Shown piece by piece: positions 34,741 to 47,711 of a DNA stretch of 64,000 nucleotides. The notes under the pieces are model-generated. The model saw only the letters and a program-made list of their open reading frames with translations, was not told the origin of the DNA and searched no databases. Within the stretch, counting starts at the first letter, position 1. The number at the start of each line of letters is the position of its first letter. The DNA is from Panax quinquefolius (lineage: Eukaryota; Streptophyta; Magnoliopsida; Apiales; Araliaceae): positions 29,029,130-29,093,129 of the forward strand of contig CM035167.1 in the NCBI GenBank assembly GCA_020205615.1, given 5' to 3'. Both the position numbers and the translations under genes were made by a program.

Positions 34741-35343
34741 AATTTTTTATATTTTAAAATAAAATAAAAATTTTAAAATAAGACATTATTTTTTAAAAAA
34801 AATTAAAATAATAATTATATGTAATATTTTAAAATAATTTAATTTTTAATAATTATTATTTTTAATATTTTAAAATAAAATATTATTTTTAAAATAATAA
34901 TTATATTTAATATTTTAAAATAAATTGATTTTAAAATATATATTATTTTTAATATTTAAAAAGAATATATAAATTTTAAAATAATAATAATTTTATATAT
35001 TTAAATAAAATATTATTTTTAAAAATTTATAAAAATAATTATTACTTTAAGGAAAAAATATTAAAATTTAATTTTTCAAAAATGAGTAAAGTTTTATAAA
35101 ATATAGATTTAAAAAATTAAATAAGAAAATAAACTTTATTTTTTTAAAAAAGTAGATTTTTTATTTACTTTTTATATAAACTTTTTTTTAGAAAAAAAGA
35201 AGTTAATATCTTTAGCATTATTATATGTATTCTTAATATTAGAATTTTTTAAAACAAAAACTAAATATAGAAATTAAAATACAAAAAAATATTTTATTTT
35301 AAAATATTAAAAATAATTATTTTATTTTAAAATATTAAAATTT

Positions 35344-35534
35344 AAAGTTGAGTCAAATTAGGTCGGGTTGGGTCAAAATTTGGTTAAAATGAGTCGGGTT
35401 TGGGTCAAATCGATAAGGAGGAAGGGAAACACCAAAAAAAGCCACTTTAGGGACCTAAGTGATGAAAAATAAACTTTAGGGATGACTTTGAAAGTGAGTG
35501 TCAACTTAAGGGCATAGAAGTGTCATTAAGCCCT
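35344..35534 (-). repeat. Right terminal inverted repeat
   Basis: Reverse complement resembles 34562-34740, including the GACCCAACCCGACCTAATTTGA tract. Confidence 0.75.
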
Positions 35535-36790
35535 AAAAAAGAGGTAGATTTTTATTTTACCACTATAGAGTAGCAAGTTGAAAGTAGTATGCACACAAGT
35601 CAATCATGTTTAATGATAAAACATATACTTTGCAACAATCTTATCATATATTAATAAAAGAATTATTTAATTAAAGGCTTTTAACTTATCTACATGGCGC
35701 TATTTTATAATATATGATAAACCCATTGTTTTGAACAATGCTACTAGAATCATGATGATAATAATGCTAATGAGATCTAAATTCTTAGGTGGCTGACAAA
35801 CTAAAATTGTTCCCAATCGTTGCATTACTAAAAAGGAGATTATTGAATCTGGATAGATTGATACATATGTTACTTGCTCATTGGATGAGGATGATTGATC
35901 TCATGATCATTTGTGTAGAGACACTAAAACAAGTATGTAGGTGCTTATTGGAGAATAATTTCATTGAACGTTGCTCGCTAAGGAATACCTAATGGAGTTT
36001 TATTTCCATGTCAACAAAAATTCATGTAGTGATAGTACTACAAGTGATTCTTAGACTTGAGATCATCATAGTATCTTGTGTATGATGAGTTATACTTTAA
36101 CATATCCCATAAGACTCGTAGGGTATATCAAAGGGTATGCTTGGGTATAATAAGTTGTATATGGAGATAATGAATGATCAACAAAGAATCTACTGCTTCT
36201 AGTAAAAGAAGGGAATGTCTTATGCGATTCGATAAATGACAACCCAGTAGTCCTTGGTCAAGGCAGAATGAAATTAAAAAGGAGTTTCTAATTTGAATTA
36301 TTTGGAGTTGTGCATTTAAGAATCGAAATACGTATAATTAAATAAAATAAGACTTGATAGTAATTTTATGTCTTATATTTAATTGGGACATTGTATGGTG
36401 AAAGGATTAAATTGTACGATAACTATTTACTCAAGAGTTCTTTTATGATTAATGTTGAAATCTATATTATCTGGAAAGTCATTGATCGCTAAGGAGACTT
36501 ATCTTTATTGTAAAATAAATGTTATTTATTTAAATAAATAAAATAGTTAATTTATTTATTTAAATAAGATTAGAATTGTTCTAATTGATTTATTCACAAC
36601 CGATTTAATATTTGGAACCTAAAAGGTCACACCATAAAAGAAAAATTATTTATTTAAGAAGTAAATGGCATAATCATAATAATAAGTTAAGTGTATTTAA
36701 TTTAATCTATGGTGATGGAATAAATTAAATAGCTTAATATTTATTATTTAATATTTTAGAAATATTAAATATAAATTAATAAGAGGAGTC

Positions 36791-36831
<41 letters not shown>

Positions 36832-37399
36832 TAATTTTTAAAGGAATTTATGAATTAATTAATATGCGTACTCTCAAATATTCTTAATTGGATTAGGAGT
36901 CTGATTAATTAAAGAAATTTAATTAATTAAAATAAAATTTTATTCCTAAATAGTTTAAGAAGGTTGCCTGTATATATAAATAAGATGAGTCTTATTTTGA
37001 TTTGGGTTGTTGAAACTTCCAAGAGTTGGGAGAGTACTGACATTCTCTAGAGAGAGAAAACTAGGACTTTGCCAAATACTCATCTTCTTGAATACTTGTT
37101 CTTCCTTAGTGGATCATCTCTAGAGGTCAAATACTTGGGTGGCTAATGTTGATGAAAGGAAGGAATCACACCCGATGGATTCAAGTCGAACGTGAAAAAA
37201 ATTGGAGGTGATCTCGTTCCTGAGGAAGCTAGTTTCTGCAAGGGTATGAATCTGATCTCCATCTTTTTTCATCTAATTAATAATTATGCATAAAGGATGA
37301 TCCATGTATATGCTTTGTAAAATTTTAAACTCTGATTTTTCACGCTTCCGCTCTATGTATGTAATTTGTTACATGTTCATGGATATAACAAACATAACA
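35535..37399 (+). mobile_element. Probable 5' LTR of copia relic E (left edge unresolved)
   Basis: It ends in ACATAACA directly before the primer-binding site at 37401. The rest is non-coding AT-rich sequence with a 43-base TTA microsatellite (36790-36832). I could not find the LTR's left terminus; part of the first few hundred bases may belong to the host sequence. Small ORFs are not convincing. Confidence 0.5.
36790..36832. repeat. (TTA)n microsatellite
   Basis: About 14 uninterrupted ATT/TTA units. Confidence 0.95.
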
Positions 37400-37400
37400 G

Positions 37401-37413
37401 TGGCATCAGAGCC
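37401..37413 (+). other. Primer-binding site of copia relic E
   Basis: TGGCATCAGAGCC, initiator-tRNA-Met type with one change. Confidence 0.75.
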
Positions 37414-38671
37414 AACATTTAAGTGAGTTATTAATTATTTTGATTCGATATGTATATTGATATGTGTTTAGAATAATTTTATTGGGCATAATTGTTGGTA
37501 AATAATCACATTTTTGGAGAAAAACTGCACAATTTGCGAGTCTAGAGAACAAGATCGCACTAGTGGCGCCAAAGACCAAGCTTAGCTTATTAAATATACT
37601 GCAATTGCCGATTTTAGTTGAACATCTTCCGCGCCATAACGCCTTGACACGTGGCCATGAAGGCTGTTTGATAGTTGAGCGTGTAGTATTTGCTTATTGT
37701 GCATCGCATGTGAATAATAAAATTTTATTTTGTTTTATTTATTTCTAACTAATATAAAATGTTTATTTTAATTAAAATTAGATTTCATATTTTTTCAGTA
37801 ATTCCAATTTAAAATAAAGTTGTTTATTTTGAATTGGAATATGATTCCATGTTGATTGAATAAAGTAGTTTATTCACATATGAAATATGATTTCATGTTT
37901 TCTAGAATAAAAGGAATTTATTCACATATGAAATAGGATTCTATGTTTCCTAGAATAAAAGAGTTTATTCACATATGGAATAGGATTATATGTTTCCTAA
38001 AATTAAATATGTTTAATTTTAATAAGGAATAGGTTTCAACATATTTTATTTTTTAGAAATTTTAAGTTAAAATAAAGGAGTTTATTTTGTACTTGAAATT
38101 GGATTCCTTATTAATTAAATTAAAGGTGTTTTTTAATTTGGAATTTGATTATAAATAAAAGAGTTTATTTTTATTCAAAATTGGATAAAATAAAATAAAG
38201 GAGTTTCTTTTGATTAAAATAAAGAAGTTTATTTTAATTCAAAATTGAATTTGATGCTAACTATAATTGCCCATTAAATCGATACCAATGTATATATTGA
38301 GTGTTTATTATTCATGAGATGAATATTATTTATTGATGCATATGATGATATGTATGACAATAAATAAAATTGATTATGGACTATTGACCAATGCGATTGA
38401 ATTTTATTTTAGTTGGATATATGAATGTATGTGTTTTATTAAATGGGGTCTGCGTACCTCATCGTCTTTAGTTTTTCTTGATGTAAATTATATCTCCCAC
38501 CTATGTACTTCCTTTGACTGCTGATCAAGATTCCTATTTATAGTAAATAGTTTTGTAATAGGAATAGTTAAAATTAATTTTGAAGAATTGGAGGTCAAGG
38601 AGAAAAGAGAGCTTGAAGACCAGTTTGTAATAGAGTCCGGGAGTTAAATGTAATAGTTATATTTAAATTTA
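37414..38671 (+). other. Leader of copia relic E, repeat-rich
   Basis: No gene. Degenerate tandem units built on TTTATTCACATATGAAATA(G/T)GATT.TATGTTTCCTAGAATAAAA run at least from 37858 to 38010 (period about 55-58). Looser AATAAAGGAGTTTATTTT echoes extend to about 38240. Confidence 0.6.
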
Positions 38672-38795
38672 AATTTAATTATTACACCCTAGGTTTGACC
38701 TCTTGGTTCACTTGGTGGCTCTAGTGAACCAAACTAGAATAAAATCCATAATCAATTCGGGTAGAATATAGTATTCTATATGTTCATGGTTATAC

Positions 38796-38842
<47 letters not shown>

Positions 38843-40694
38843 GCACGCTAAACAAGATGAGATAAGACCTAATTTATCTTGGTAATTAATTAATTAATAA
38901 AAGAATGTATGATAAATGTTGTTAATTATAAATTCATTTACAAAATTTTACAATGTCTAAATTACTATCATTGTGGAGAATATTAGATGTTATTTAACCG
39001 GACAAAATTAAACGGATTGGTGAAGGAATTTGAGAATTGTTCTCAAGGCTGAAAAGTTATCTTATGTCCTTAATACGCCTATCCCAACAATGGTTGCAGA
39101 CAATGCATCTGAGAAAGAGATTGCTACTTTTAGAAAGTGGTAAGATGATGCACAGTTGGCTCAATGAATCATGCTCGCATTCATGAGTAACGAGCTTCAA
39201 CGTTAACATGAAACTATGGATGCTCCTACACATCAAGTAGTTGATGGTGAGGAAAGTAGAACTGATAGATATCAGATATCTAAGGATCTCTTCCGATTTA
39301 GAATTATCGATGACACTAAAGTATAGATACAAGTCCTTAACATGATCAATTTGATTGAACAATTAGGACAACATGTTTTGTCATGGATGGAGAGTTGACT
39401 CAAAATTTGATCTTGCACTCACTTCCGGACTTCTCGTAATTGTTGTGAATTTTTTATATGAACAAGCTAGATATCAGCCTCGCTGATTTGCTTAACGCGA
39501 TGAAAAATGCTGAGAGTCACTTTCAAACTAAGAAAGATCAAGTCTTACTGATAGGGGTCAAAAGTTCTTCTAAAAAGAAAAACTATTCTAAGAAGGTAAA
39601 TGGAAAGGCAAAAACAAAGGATAATAAGAACAAAACTGATATGGATAACAAATGAGTTTGCTTTCACTGCAATAAGGCAGGACACTGAAAAGCAAGCTGC
39701 TAGAAGTATCTTGCAGAGGCTTACAAAGAAGCTTATTGAAGCTTTGGTTACAAACACAGTTTTGTTCATAATTGAAATAAATTCTTTTTTAAGTCAAGGT
39801 TCTACTTGGGTATTGGATACCGACTTTGGTTCTCATAAATATAGATTTATGAAGGGACCAAGCAGAAGTAGAAAGCTAATTAAAGGAGATATGTAATCCT
39901 ATGTGGAAAATGAAGCAAAAGTTGTTGCATTAGCCATAAGAACTTATTATTTAGTACTGTCTACGGGCAAGTCTACTACATCAACAATTTGTTATTGTAT
40001 TCGAATTCTCATTAGAAACATTATTTCCATTTTGCTGTTGGACAATAATTTTTTTTTAGTATTATATTTAAGAACAATTGTTGTTTTATTTATAATAATA
40101 ATGTTTTATATAGAATACAATACTACTTACTAGGACTTTATATACTTGACTCACATGAAAATAATTTTGCAAATTAAACAAACTTGTATATGAAAAGTAG
40201 ATGATTATTCAAAGAGTTGAATGTTTGTATTTGATGAAATACAAGTCTGATTCATTTGAAAGGTTCAAAGAATTAAGAAGTGAAACAAATTGGCAAAGTA
40301 TTAAAAATTTTCAATTGGATCGAGGAAGAAATACTTGCGCAATAAGTTTCTAGACCATCTTAAATGGTTTTCTCAAAATGGACGTTTCCTGATACATAAT
40401 AATTGATTGGTGTATCTAAAAAGGAAAATCGTACCTTGTTGGACATGGTGCGGTCCATAATGATTTTACTAACATTCCAGTATCCTTCTAGGGTAATGCC
40501 TAGAAATGGTTGCATATCTACGAAAAGTTAACCTCAAAATCCATCCCCAAGATAAGGGGTTGTCCAACATATGTGAAAAGGTTTCAAAAGGATAAGTTTG
40601 GGATAAAATTTGACAAGTACAAATTTGTGGGACATCTTAAAGTAAGTTTAGGGTATATATATGTTCTATAATCCAACTGAGCAAAAGGTGTTTG
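38672..40694 (+). pseudogene. Copia relic E, gag-protease-integrase, tandem copy 1
   Basis: It starts with a leader piece holding an (AT)n(GT)n microsatellite (38795-38842). From about 39020 comes copia Gag (NWLRNLRIVLKAEKLSYVLN, then MNKLDISLADLL at 39458). The zinc knuckle (near 39657-39703) has all Cys/His but a stop in place of Trp. The protease block STWVLDTDFGSH (about 39803) has Asp where the active-site Gly should be. Integrase core scraps lie at about 40200-40650. Frames are broken many times. Versus copy 2 it lacks about 540 bases between ATAA repeats near 38856. Confidence 0.8.
38795..38842. repeat. (AT)n(GT)n microsatellite
   Basis: About 22 bases of AT followed by about 27 bases of GT. 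Confidence 0.95.
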
Positions 40695-40868
40695 TTAAAT
40701 TTAATTGTTGCACCCTAGGTTTGACCTCTTGGTTCACTTGGTGGCTCTAGTGAACCAAACTAGAATAAAGTTCATAATCAATCCGAGTAGAATATAGTAT
40801 TCTATATGTGCATGGTTATACTATCATATATTATGCAACATGCGTCACATGTAAATTATTATGACTTG

Positions 40869-40906
<38 letters not shown>

Positions 40907-43411
40907 ATTTGTGTGTGTGTGTGTGTGTGCATGCACGCTCGCTAAACAAGATGAGATAAAAATAAAAATAAACCCCTCAAAGAAAATATATTAAGTCCGA
41001 AGCGTTCAAAGATATTTGGAATATCGAACATCGCATTCTAGCATGATAAAAAATAATAGAGTATCAATAAATTACTATAAGTTTGTTGTTTCACCATAAG
41101 ACTTATCTTAATTTTTAGAGATGTTATTTTTATCATATTTGATGCTTGTAAAGAAATTGAACGATGTTGTTTTGTTGTGTCACCACAAAGATAATATTTT
41201 CATTATCAATATATGGAAGTGCTAGGTTGGACTTAACTTATATAATTTTGATTCGAATGTGTCACCACTTGATCAAAATAATCTAATAGACAAAATAAAA
41301 GGAGTTACATGATGATATAATTGACAAGAGTTGTCTACCTATTTATTTATATATAGTTTATTATGTCACCATAAGGCTATATACATGTGAAATGAGATCC
41401 TTAATCTCACTAGAAAATCTTTAATTAGATTTTACTGAACTATATAAGCGAGGGTAATATAGTTTGAAGAAAATAGTGGGAGATACCAATTTAAAATAAG
41501 ACCTAATTTATATTGGTAATTAATTAATTAATAAAAGAATGTTTGATAAAATGTTGTTAATTACAAATTCATTACAGAATTTTACAATGCCTAAATTACT
41601 ATCATTGTGGAGCATATTAGATGCTATTTAACCGGATCAAATTAAACAGATTGGTTAAGGAATTTGAGAATTGTTCTCAAGGCTAAAAAGTTATCATATG
41701 TCCTTAATACGCCTATCCCCACAATGGTTGCAGATAATGCCTCTGAGAAAGAGATTGCAACTTTTAGAAAGTGGCAAGATGATGCACAGTTGGCTCAATG
41801 CATCATCCTCACATCCATGAGTAACGAGCTTTAACGTCAGCATGAAACTATGGATGCTCCTACACATCAAGTAGTTGATGGTAAGGAAAGTAGAACCGAT
41901 AGATATCAGATATCTAAGGAGCTCTTCCGATATGAGACTACAGTATAGACACAAGTCCTTAACATGATCAATTTAATTGAACAATTAGGATAACATGTTT
42001 TGTTATGGATAGAGATTTGACTCAAGATTTGATCTTGCACTCACTTATGGACTTCTTCTCACAATTATTGTGAACTTTTCATATGAACAAGCTAGATATC
42101 AGCCTCGCTGATTTGCTTAACATGTTGAAAAATGCTGAGAGTTACTTTCCAACCAAGAAAGACCAAGTCTTACTGGTAGGTGTCAAAGGTTCTTATGAAA
42201 AGAAAAATGATTCTACGAAGGTAAATGGAAAGGCAAAAACAAAGGATAATAAGAATAAAACTGATACGGATAACAAAGGAGTTTGCTTTTACTGCAATAA
42301 GGCAGGACATTGGAAAGGAAACTACTAGAAGTATCTTGCAGAGGCTAACCAAAGAAGCTTAGTGAAATTTCGGTTACAAATACAATTTTGTTCATAATTG
42401 AAATAAATTTTTCTTTAAGTCAAGGTTCTACTTGGGTATTGGATACCGACTTTGGTTCTCATAAATATAGATTTATGAAGGGACTAAGCAGAAGTAGAAA
42501 GCTAAACAAAGGAAAAGTAATCCTATGTGTGGAAAATGAAGCAAAATTTGTTGCATTAGCCATAAGAACTTATTGTTTAGTACTGCCTACGGGCAAGTCT
42601 ATTAAGTTAGTAAGTTGTTATTTTACTCCAGTTCTCATTAGAAACATTATTTCCATTTTGTTGTTGGACAATAATTATTGTTTTTAGTATTATATTTAAG
42701 AACAATTGTTGTTCTATTTATAATAATAATATTTTGTATAGAACTGCAATATTACTTAATAGGACTTTATATACTTGACTCACATGAAAATAATTTTATA
42801 AATTAAACAAACTTGTATATGAAAAGTAGATGATTATTCAAGGAGTTGAATGTTTGTATTTGATGAAATACAAGTCTGATTCATTTGAAAGGTTCAAAAA
42901 ATTAAGAAGTGAAACAAATTGGCAAAGTATTAAAAATTTTGATTGGGGTGAGGAAGAAATACTTGCGCAATAAGTTTCTAGATCATCTTAAATGGTTTTC
43001 TCACAATGGACGTTTCCTGATACACAATAATTGATTGGTGTATCTAAAAAGGAAAATCGTACCTTGTTGGACATGGTACGGTCCATAATGATTTTATTGA
43101 CATTCCAGTATCCTTCTAGGGTAATGCCTATAAATTATTGCATATCTACAAAAATGTAACCTCAAAATCCATCCCCAAGACTCTATAAGAGTAATGGATA
43201 GGGAGGATTCCTAATATTAAGTATGTTAAGATAAGGGGTTGTCCATCTTATGTGAAAAGGTTTCAAAAGAATAAGTTTGGGACAAAATTTGACAAATACA
43301 TATTTGTGGGACATCTTAAAGTAAGTTTAGGGTATATATATGTTCTATAATCCTACTGAGCAAAAGGTGTTTGTTACGAAACACATTGTCTTATTAGATA
43401 AAGGTGTTTAT
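40695..43411 (+). pseudogene. Copia relic E, gag-protease-integrase, tandem copy 2
   Basis: Repeats copy 1 from the same leader point (CACCCTAGGTTTGACC). The microsatellite is at 40873-40929. It keeps an extra about 540 bases (40960-41499) of non-coding leader. Gag fragments run 41620-42330; the last zinc-knuckle Cys is Tyr (GHWKGNY). The protease again reads LDTDFGSH (about 42425). Integrase pieces continue to IRGCPSYVKRF and YNPTEQKVFV (about 43230-43370), then element G begins. The shared protease change means the decay began before the duplication. Confidence 0.8.
40873..40929. repeat. (AT)n and (GT)n microsatellite
   Basis: The same locus in the second tandem copy, with a longer AT run (about 32 bases) and a short interruption before GT. 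Confidence 0.95.
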
Positions 43412-44845
43412 TGTTGGGTAAAATCTATAAACGCTCAACACGCAAGTATATTTGGTCAACAAGTAATATAATAGTAAGAAAAAATATCGTTCCCACAGAG
43501 ACTAGTATGAAATTAAACCTAACAATTACCAGTTTTATATTAACTCAATTTTATTAAACTATTCAAATGAAGGATTATAATTAAGAAAAACTAGAAACTA
43601 AAAATCCAAATTAATCAACACACTAAGTAACTGTAAATTTCAAGCAGATAATGGAGAATTGGGCTTACAACTTCACTTTAAGTCTCACTTTGATTATCAC
43701 ACCTTATTCCAGTTCAATTCACTATCTCAATTTATTAATCAAGAACACTCAAGTAGAATTAGCCATCTCTCGATGCACTAACATATATTAACTTAAATCC
43801 ACAAATTGATAGAATTAAGCCAAACACCCTAATTAATTAATTCATTATATCTCTATGTAAATTAGAATTAAATAAGTTTAAAGTACAAGTCCTTTACCCG
43901 ATTATATGCGATGCTAGGTATATCTTTATCCTAACATTCATCAAGATTCCATCAAATGCAAAATTCAAGAACACATGCTAAAGTGACTAAGTCTAGATTC
44001 ATACATCATCTCTCGAGTCCATATAAATCCACGCAGAATTGGTGATCAAGCAATTCATACGTTAAAGTAAAAATCACAATAGATAAACTGAATTAATAGA
44101 TTACTAAACTGAAATTAAGGCATAACAACCATTATTCAACAATAAAGATCCATTGCAAGCCTAAAAAGTAATTTAGTTCATCATAAACGAATTAAATACT
44201 AAAATAAGTAGAGAATCCATCATCCCAATTACAATATTTGAATTGAAAGACAAAGAATAGTTACAAAACCACCCTTATCCTCGCTCCAATTTGCGATCTT
44301 CGTGATTCTGACTTTCCTTGCTTTCCTCCAATAATCTTCACTAAAAATTAGGGCTCAAAGATGACTTGATCGATTTGTCTGTATTAATTTCTGTTGTTGG
44401 CTTGTTTTCTGATCAAAAGTCATGTAATTAGTTCCTAAATGATGCCTAACAGAGTCCAAGTTCATGCCAAATTGTCTCTTGTATGCAACTGCAGAATCAA
44501 AATCACAATAAAACTCCATCTCTTTCTCTCCGTACCCACCTTACGAGGTTTTTACTTCGCATAGGCCCGACTTCGATTGGGGGGGTATTTTTTCTTGATG
44601 CGATACCCGCCTCGTGGAGTTTTGTTCACAATAATACTACTTTCTACGAGGTTTATTCTATGATTCGCCTTTTGCTCCTCTTGTACCACTTTCTTGCCAC
44701 AACGCCACCAATATGTCACAAATGCTACATAATGCAACCGAAACATAAAATAAAACAAAAACAAGTAAAACTATACAGAAATAGACAGGATTAACATAGT
44801 TTATGTTCAAATCAAAAGCCAATTCGTAGGTATAAAACCCACTCA
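43412..44845 (-). mobile_element. Athila/Tat-like 3' LTR of element G
   Basis: On the plus strand it begins TGTTGGGTAA and ends ACCCACTCA, so the LTR ends are roughly inverted. A CGTTCCCAC string near the left edge also occurs, in opposite orientation, near the end of LTR H (63908-63917). The neighbour at 44849-44864 is a purine tract on the minus strand (AAGTTTGGGGGAGTTT), the hallmark before Athila/Tat 3' LTRs. It is inserted in copia relic E. Confidence 0.7.
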
Positions 44846-44848
44846 TTA

Positions 44849-44864
44849 AACTCCCCCAAACTTA
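44849..44864 (-). other. Polypurine tract of G
   Basis: AAGTTTGGGGGAGTTT on the minus strand. Upstream on that strand is GCTCGAGGACTAGCACG, resembling the conserved string before the tract in Athila/Tat elements. Confidence 0.75.
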
Positions 44865-45137
44865 AATCGTGCTAGTCCTCGAGCACAAAACAAAACAAAA
44901 CATAATGTAATGCAATGCAATGCAACTAAACGACATGCCTATGAATCCAACTGTACGATAGAAACAAGTCTTTTCAACCGACCTTAGAGAAATCAAGTAA
45001 ACATGATAATACATCATATCAAAATAAATCAGTAATTTCTCAATCAATCATCAAATCTTAGAATGTTATCACTGATATAGTGTGTGTGCTTAACAACCAT
45101 GCTAACTGATATAAAATCAAATTTAACACATAATAGG
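44865..45137 (-). mobile_element. 3' untranslated part of G, left piece
   Basis: Non-coding sequence between G's purine tract and C's insertion. The last bases ATAGG (45133-45137) are C's target duplication. Confidence 0.6.
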
Positions 45138-45770
45138 TGTAAGACCCCAACTTATTATAAATGAAAATGAATTTCTCTATTTATTATTTTGAAATAGTAA
45201 GGGTTGAATTGATTAATGTGGTTAGTTATGGGTAAAATGCGCAAATATTTCAAATAATCAAGTGGTTATAAAATATTCATTGTTGATGGAGAATATTCAT
45301 TTGGTCGAGGAATATTTTTCCTGTAGGGGAATATTCGTACGACGGTGCAGTCTTTTGTGGGTCCCATAACGGAAAGCGATTGGATAAAAAAAAAGACAAG
45401 TATAAGTTGTTTATAAATAACGGCGTAGTTGTTACCGTTAATACTGTTTGAAATTTGGAAAAATTTTCTTCTGCAAAGTTATAGAGAATGGAATTTCCTA
45501 TGGAAAAGTTATAAGGTTCAAATTTTTCTGACAAAAGGGCTATTTATTATGAATTATTGAAGTTCCGAAGTTTCGAAATAATTAATTTTTGGAAGTTTTA
45601 ATTAATTTTAATATGAAAAATGTTTTTGTCATTAATTGTGGGTCTTGCATGTGATGTAAGTTGCTGAATTCAGATCTAGGAAAGTGGGCGTAAGAAATTT
45701 GTATATATGTATATATATATATATATTAATATTTTATTAAATTTTCTGCTTTGGTGTTCTAAGCAATTTC

Positions 45771-45780
45771 CTATAAATAG
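45771..45780 (+). promoter_or_regulatory. TATA box, C 5' LTR
   Basis: CTATAAATAG, 634 bases into the LTR. The same decamer occurs in the 3' LTR. Confidence 0.55.
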
Positions 45781-46342
45781 GGTGCTTAGGTTAGAATTGA
45801 AAATAACACCAGAAACTGAAGTTTTATCTCTCTTTCTCTCTCTATATTATCGAGCGTATTCTTGTGAGTAGTTTGAGACTTTGAGTGTTGTTATACGGTA
45901 CAAATTCTCTTTAGCACTATATCCAGTATTCCAGTCAGAAGTACTGTCTTTTCGAGGTAAGGGATGTTATTTTCTTCTTAAATGATATTATTTTCTTCAA
46001 TAACATTATGCCAAAATATTGGTTTGAAATTTTTATCAAATTTGGAACTTTTTGTGTCGGGGTTACTTATTCACGATCTAAGACTATTCACGATATCGAC
46101 ACTATTTAAAGAAAAAATGAAATTTTCTTCTTTTTGTCCAAAATATCAATTATGGATACTAGCTTTGATTATATCCATGTTTTGATCATTCTTGAATTTT
46201 ACTCCACTATGATTACTTACGAGGTATTTTTGGACATGGATAAACCGAAATACGAATCCTTAATATTTGTTATTTTATTTCACTGGATTCGTTTCCTTTA
46301 AAATATTTTTCATCATCCTCAATCCTAAATGATGATATTACT

Positions 46343-46475
46343 GAATATCTTTGGCATGTAGTACAAAGATGAATGATTTTCGATGAATATCTTTGGCTTT
46401 GTAGTGCAAAAGATGAACAGTGCTTAGATGAACATGACCCGGTCGATGAATATCTTTGGCCTGTAGTGCAAAGAT
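46343..46475 (+). repeat. Hairpin-unit repeats in C 5' LTR (3 copies)
   Basis: Each unit has ATCTTTG, a loop of about 10 bases, then CAAAGAT or a close variant. It is the same unit as the 39-bp arrays in F, but with only three copies, unevenly spaced. Confidence 0.8.
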
Positions 46476-47027
46476 GAATATTTGATTCCAGATATATATT
46501 GATTGATGTTACAGGGATAAAATATCGACGATGAACTTTTAAACTCATATATAGAAGATAGTAGATTTCATTCTCTACTTAACTCTTCTAATGAATTATT
46601 ATTTCCGCTGCGAATATTGATTTAAAACTGGTTGTCTATTGTATTCAATTAGATTTTTCCATGTTGAGGACTAACGATAATTTGTTCAATGTTATCTTAG
46701 TCATAATATTCTTTACTGGGCTAGTTGAGCTCACCCTTTTCCTTTTTGTTCCATTTTTCTTCTCAAGAGGCAAGAATGTAGCGAGTACTAGTCGGGGTGT
46801 GGAATGATGGTTCTAGAAGTTGTTTTAGTAGTCCTCACTATTTTGTAAAATAGTGTACCAATAATTGTAATGAGGACTTATTTAAGTGTGGATATTGTCT
46901 AGACGATAATATTTGTATTTAAACTCACAGTTTTTAAGTTGTATTAATAAAGTTGTAGTTGTTTCTGTACCATGTATTTTGACGACTCAAAATGGGTGTT
47001 GTATACCTATTTTGGGGGCGTCATAGT

Positions 47028-47040
47028 TGGTATCAGAGCT
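47028..47040 (+). other. Primer-binding site of C
   Basis: TGGTATCAGAGCT, a 12-base match to the initiator-tRNA-Met type site. The leader runs to 47213 without a gene and is matched by F's leader. Confidence 0.9.
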
Positions 47041-47213
47041 TAGGGATATGATCTCTGGCGGAGACCGAGGAATAGAACTAGGAGGGGAGAGACGAGTAAA
47101 TCCTTCGCTAGTGTGTCCTACCTAAGCTTATTTATTGGTCGGTCATAATATAGGGATATTATGTGATATGTTAATTTGTTAAATTAACCCTTGTTTTATG
47201 GCAGTATTTGAGA

Positions 47214-47711
47214 ATGTCGACTGAGAATGTTAACAGTGGAGTAAATGAGACCGTGGAGACACCTTTGTTCACCAATGAGGAGAACGTGCAACAGGCTGAC
47301 AATGTTCCTCCTGTAAACAACACCACTGAGCAGACGATGAACGATGAGATGTTTAGAAGATTTTTACGATTCATACAAAACCAGACGAAAGAGATTCCTG
47401 TTCAAAATATAGGAAGAAACAATGGCAACGCACAGCTGGTCACAACCAAGCAGTTCAAAGAGTTGGGACCACCAGAATTCTGAGAAAAGCTGGATCCGAT
47501 TAAGGCGGAGACTTGGGTCAAGCAAATCACAAAGATATTCAATGTCTTGGGATGCACGGAGGAACAAAAAGTTCCATTCGCCACTTTTATGTTCCGTAAT
47601 GAGGCAAATTACTGGCGGAAATCTGTGAAGCGTACCCATCTAGCCGCGCTCAGCATATCTTGGGAGACATTTCAGAAACTGTTTAATGACAAATACTTTC
47701 CTGAAAGTGTT
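47214..47711 (+). pseudogene. gag: Element C gag, first part (cut by F)
   Basis: Starts MSTENVNSGVNE. An acidic N-terminus is followed by the Gag core (FKELGPPEF, WVKQITKIFNVLGC, FRNEANYW, FQKLFNDKYFPESV). One in-frame stop at 47481-47483 (TGA). The 166 codons end exactly at the F insertion. The frame resumes at 54723 once one copy of the GTGTT duplication is discounted. Confidence 0.9.
47707..47711 (+). repeat. Target-site duplication of F, left copy
   Basis: GTGTT, repeated perfectly at 54718-54722. Confidence 0.92.

Larger units (their letters stand above)
34562..35534. mobile_element. 973-bp terminal-inverted-repeat (fold-back) element
   Basis: The left end AGGCTGAATGACAC matches the reverse complement of the right end, AGGGCTTAATGACAC. 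Similarity continues about 180 bases inward (TCCCTAAAGTT.ATTTTTCATCA, GACCCAACCCGACCTAATTTGA). The core, 34741-35340, is almost pure A/T. No ORF. It resembles non-autonomous Mutator-type plant elements with long terminal repeats. Target duplication is unclear because both flanks are A-rich (AAAAAA). Confidence 0.8.
45138..47025 (+). mobile_element. Element C 5' LTR
   Basis: 1,888 bases. TATA box 45771-45780; three hairpin-unit repeats at about 46343-46475; AT run near 45703-45726. Followed by the primer site. Confidence 0.9.

Noticed and set aside
34741..35340. A/T tract as a matrix-attachment region or origin
   Set aside because: It is the core between matching terminal inverted repeats, so the transposon explanation covers it.
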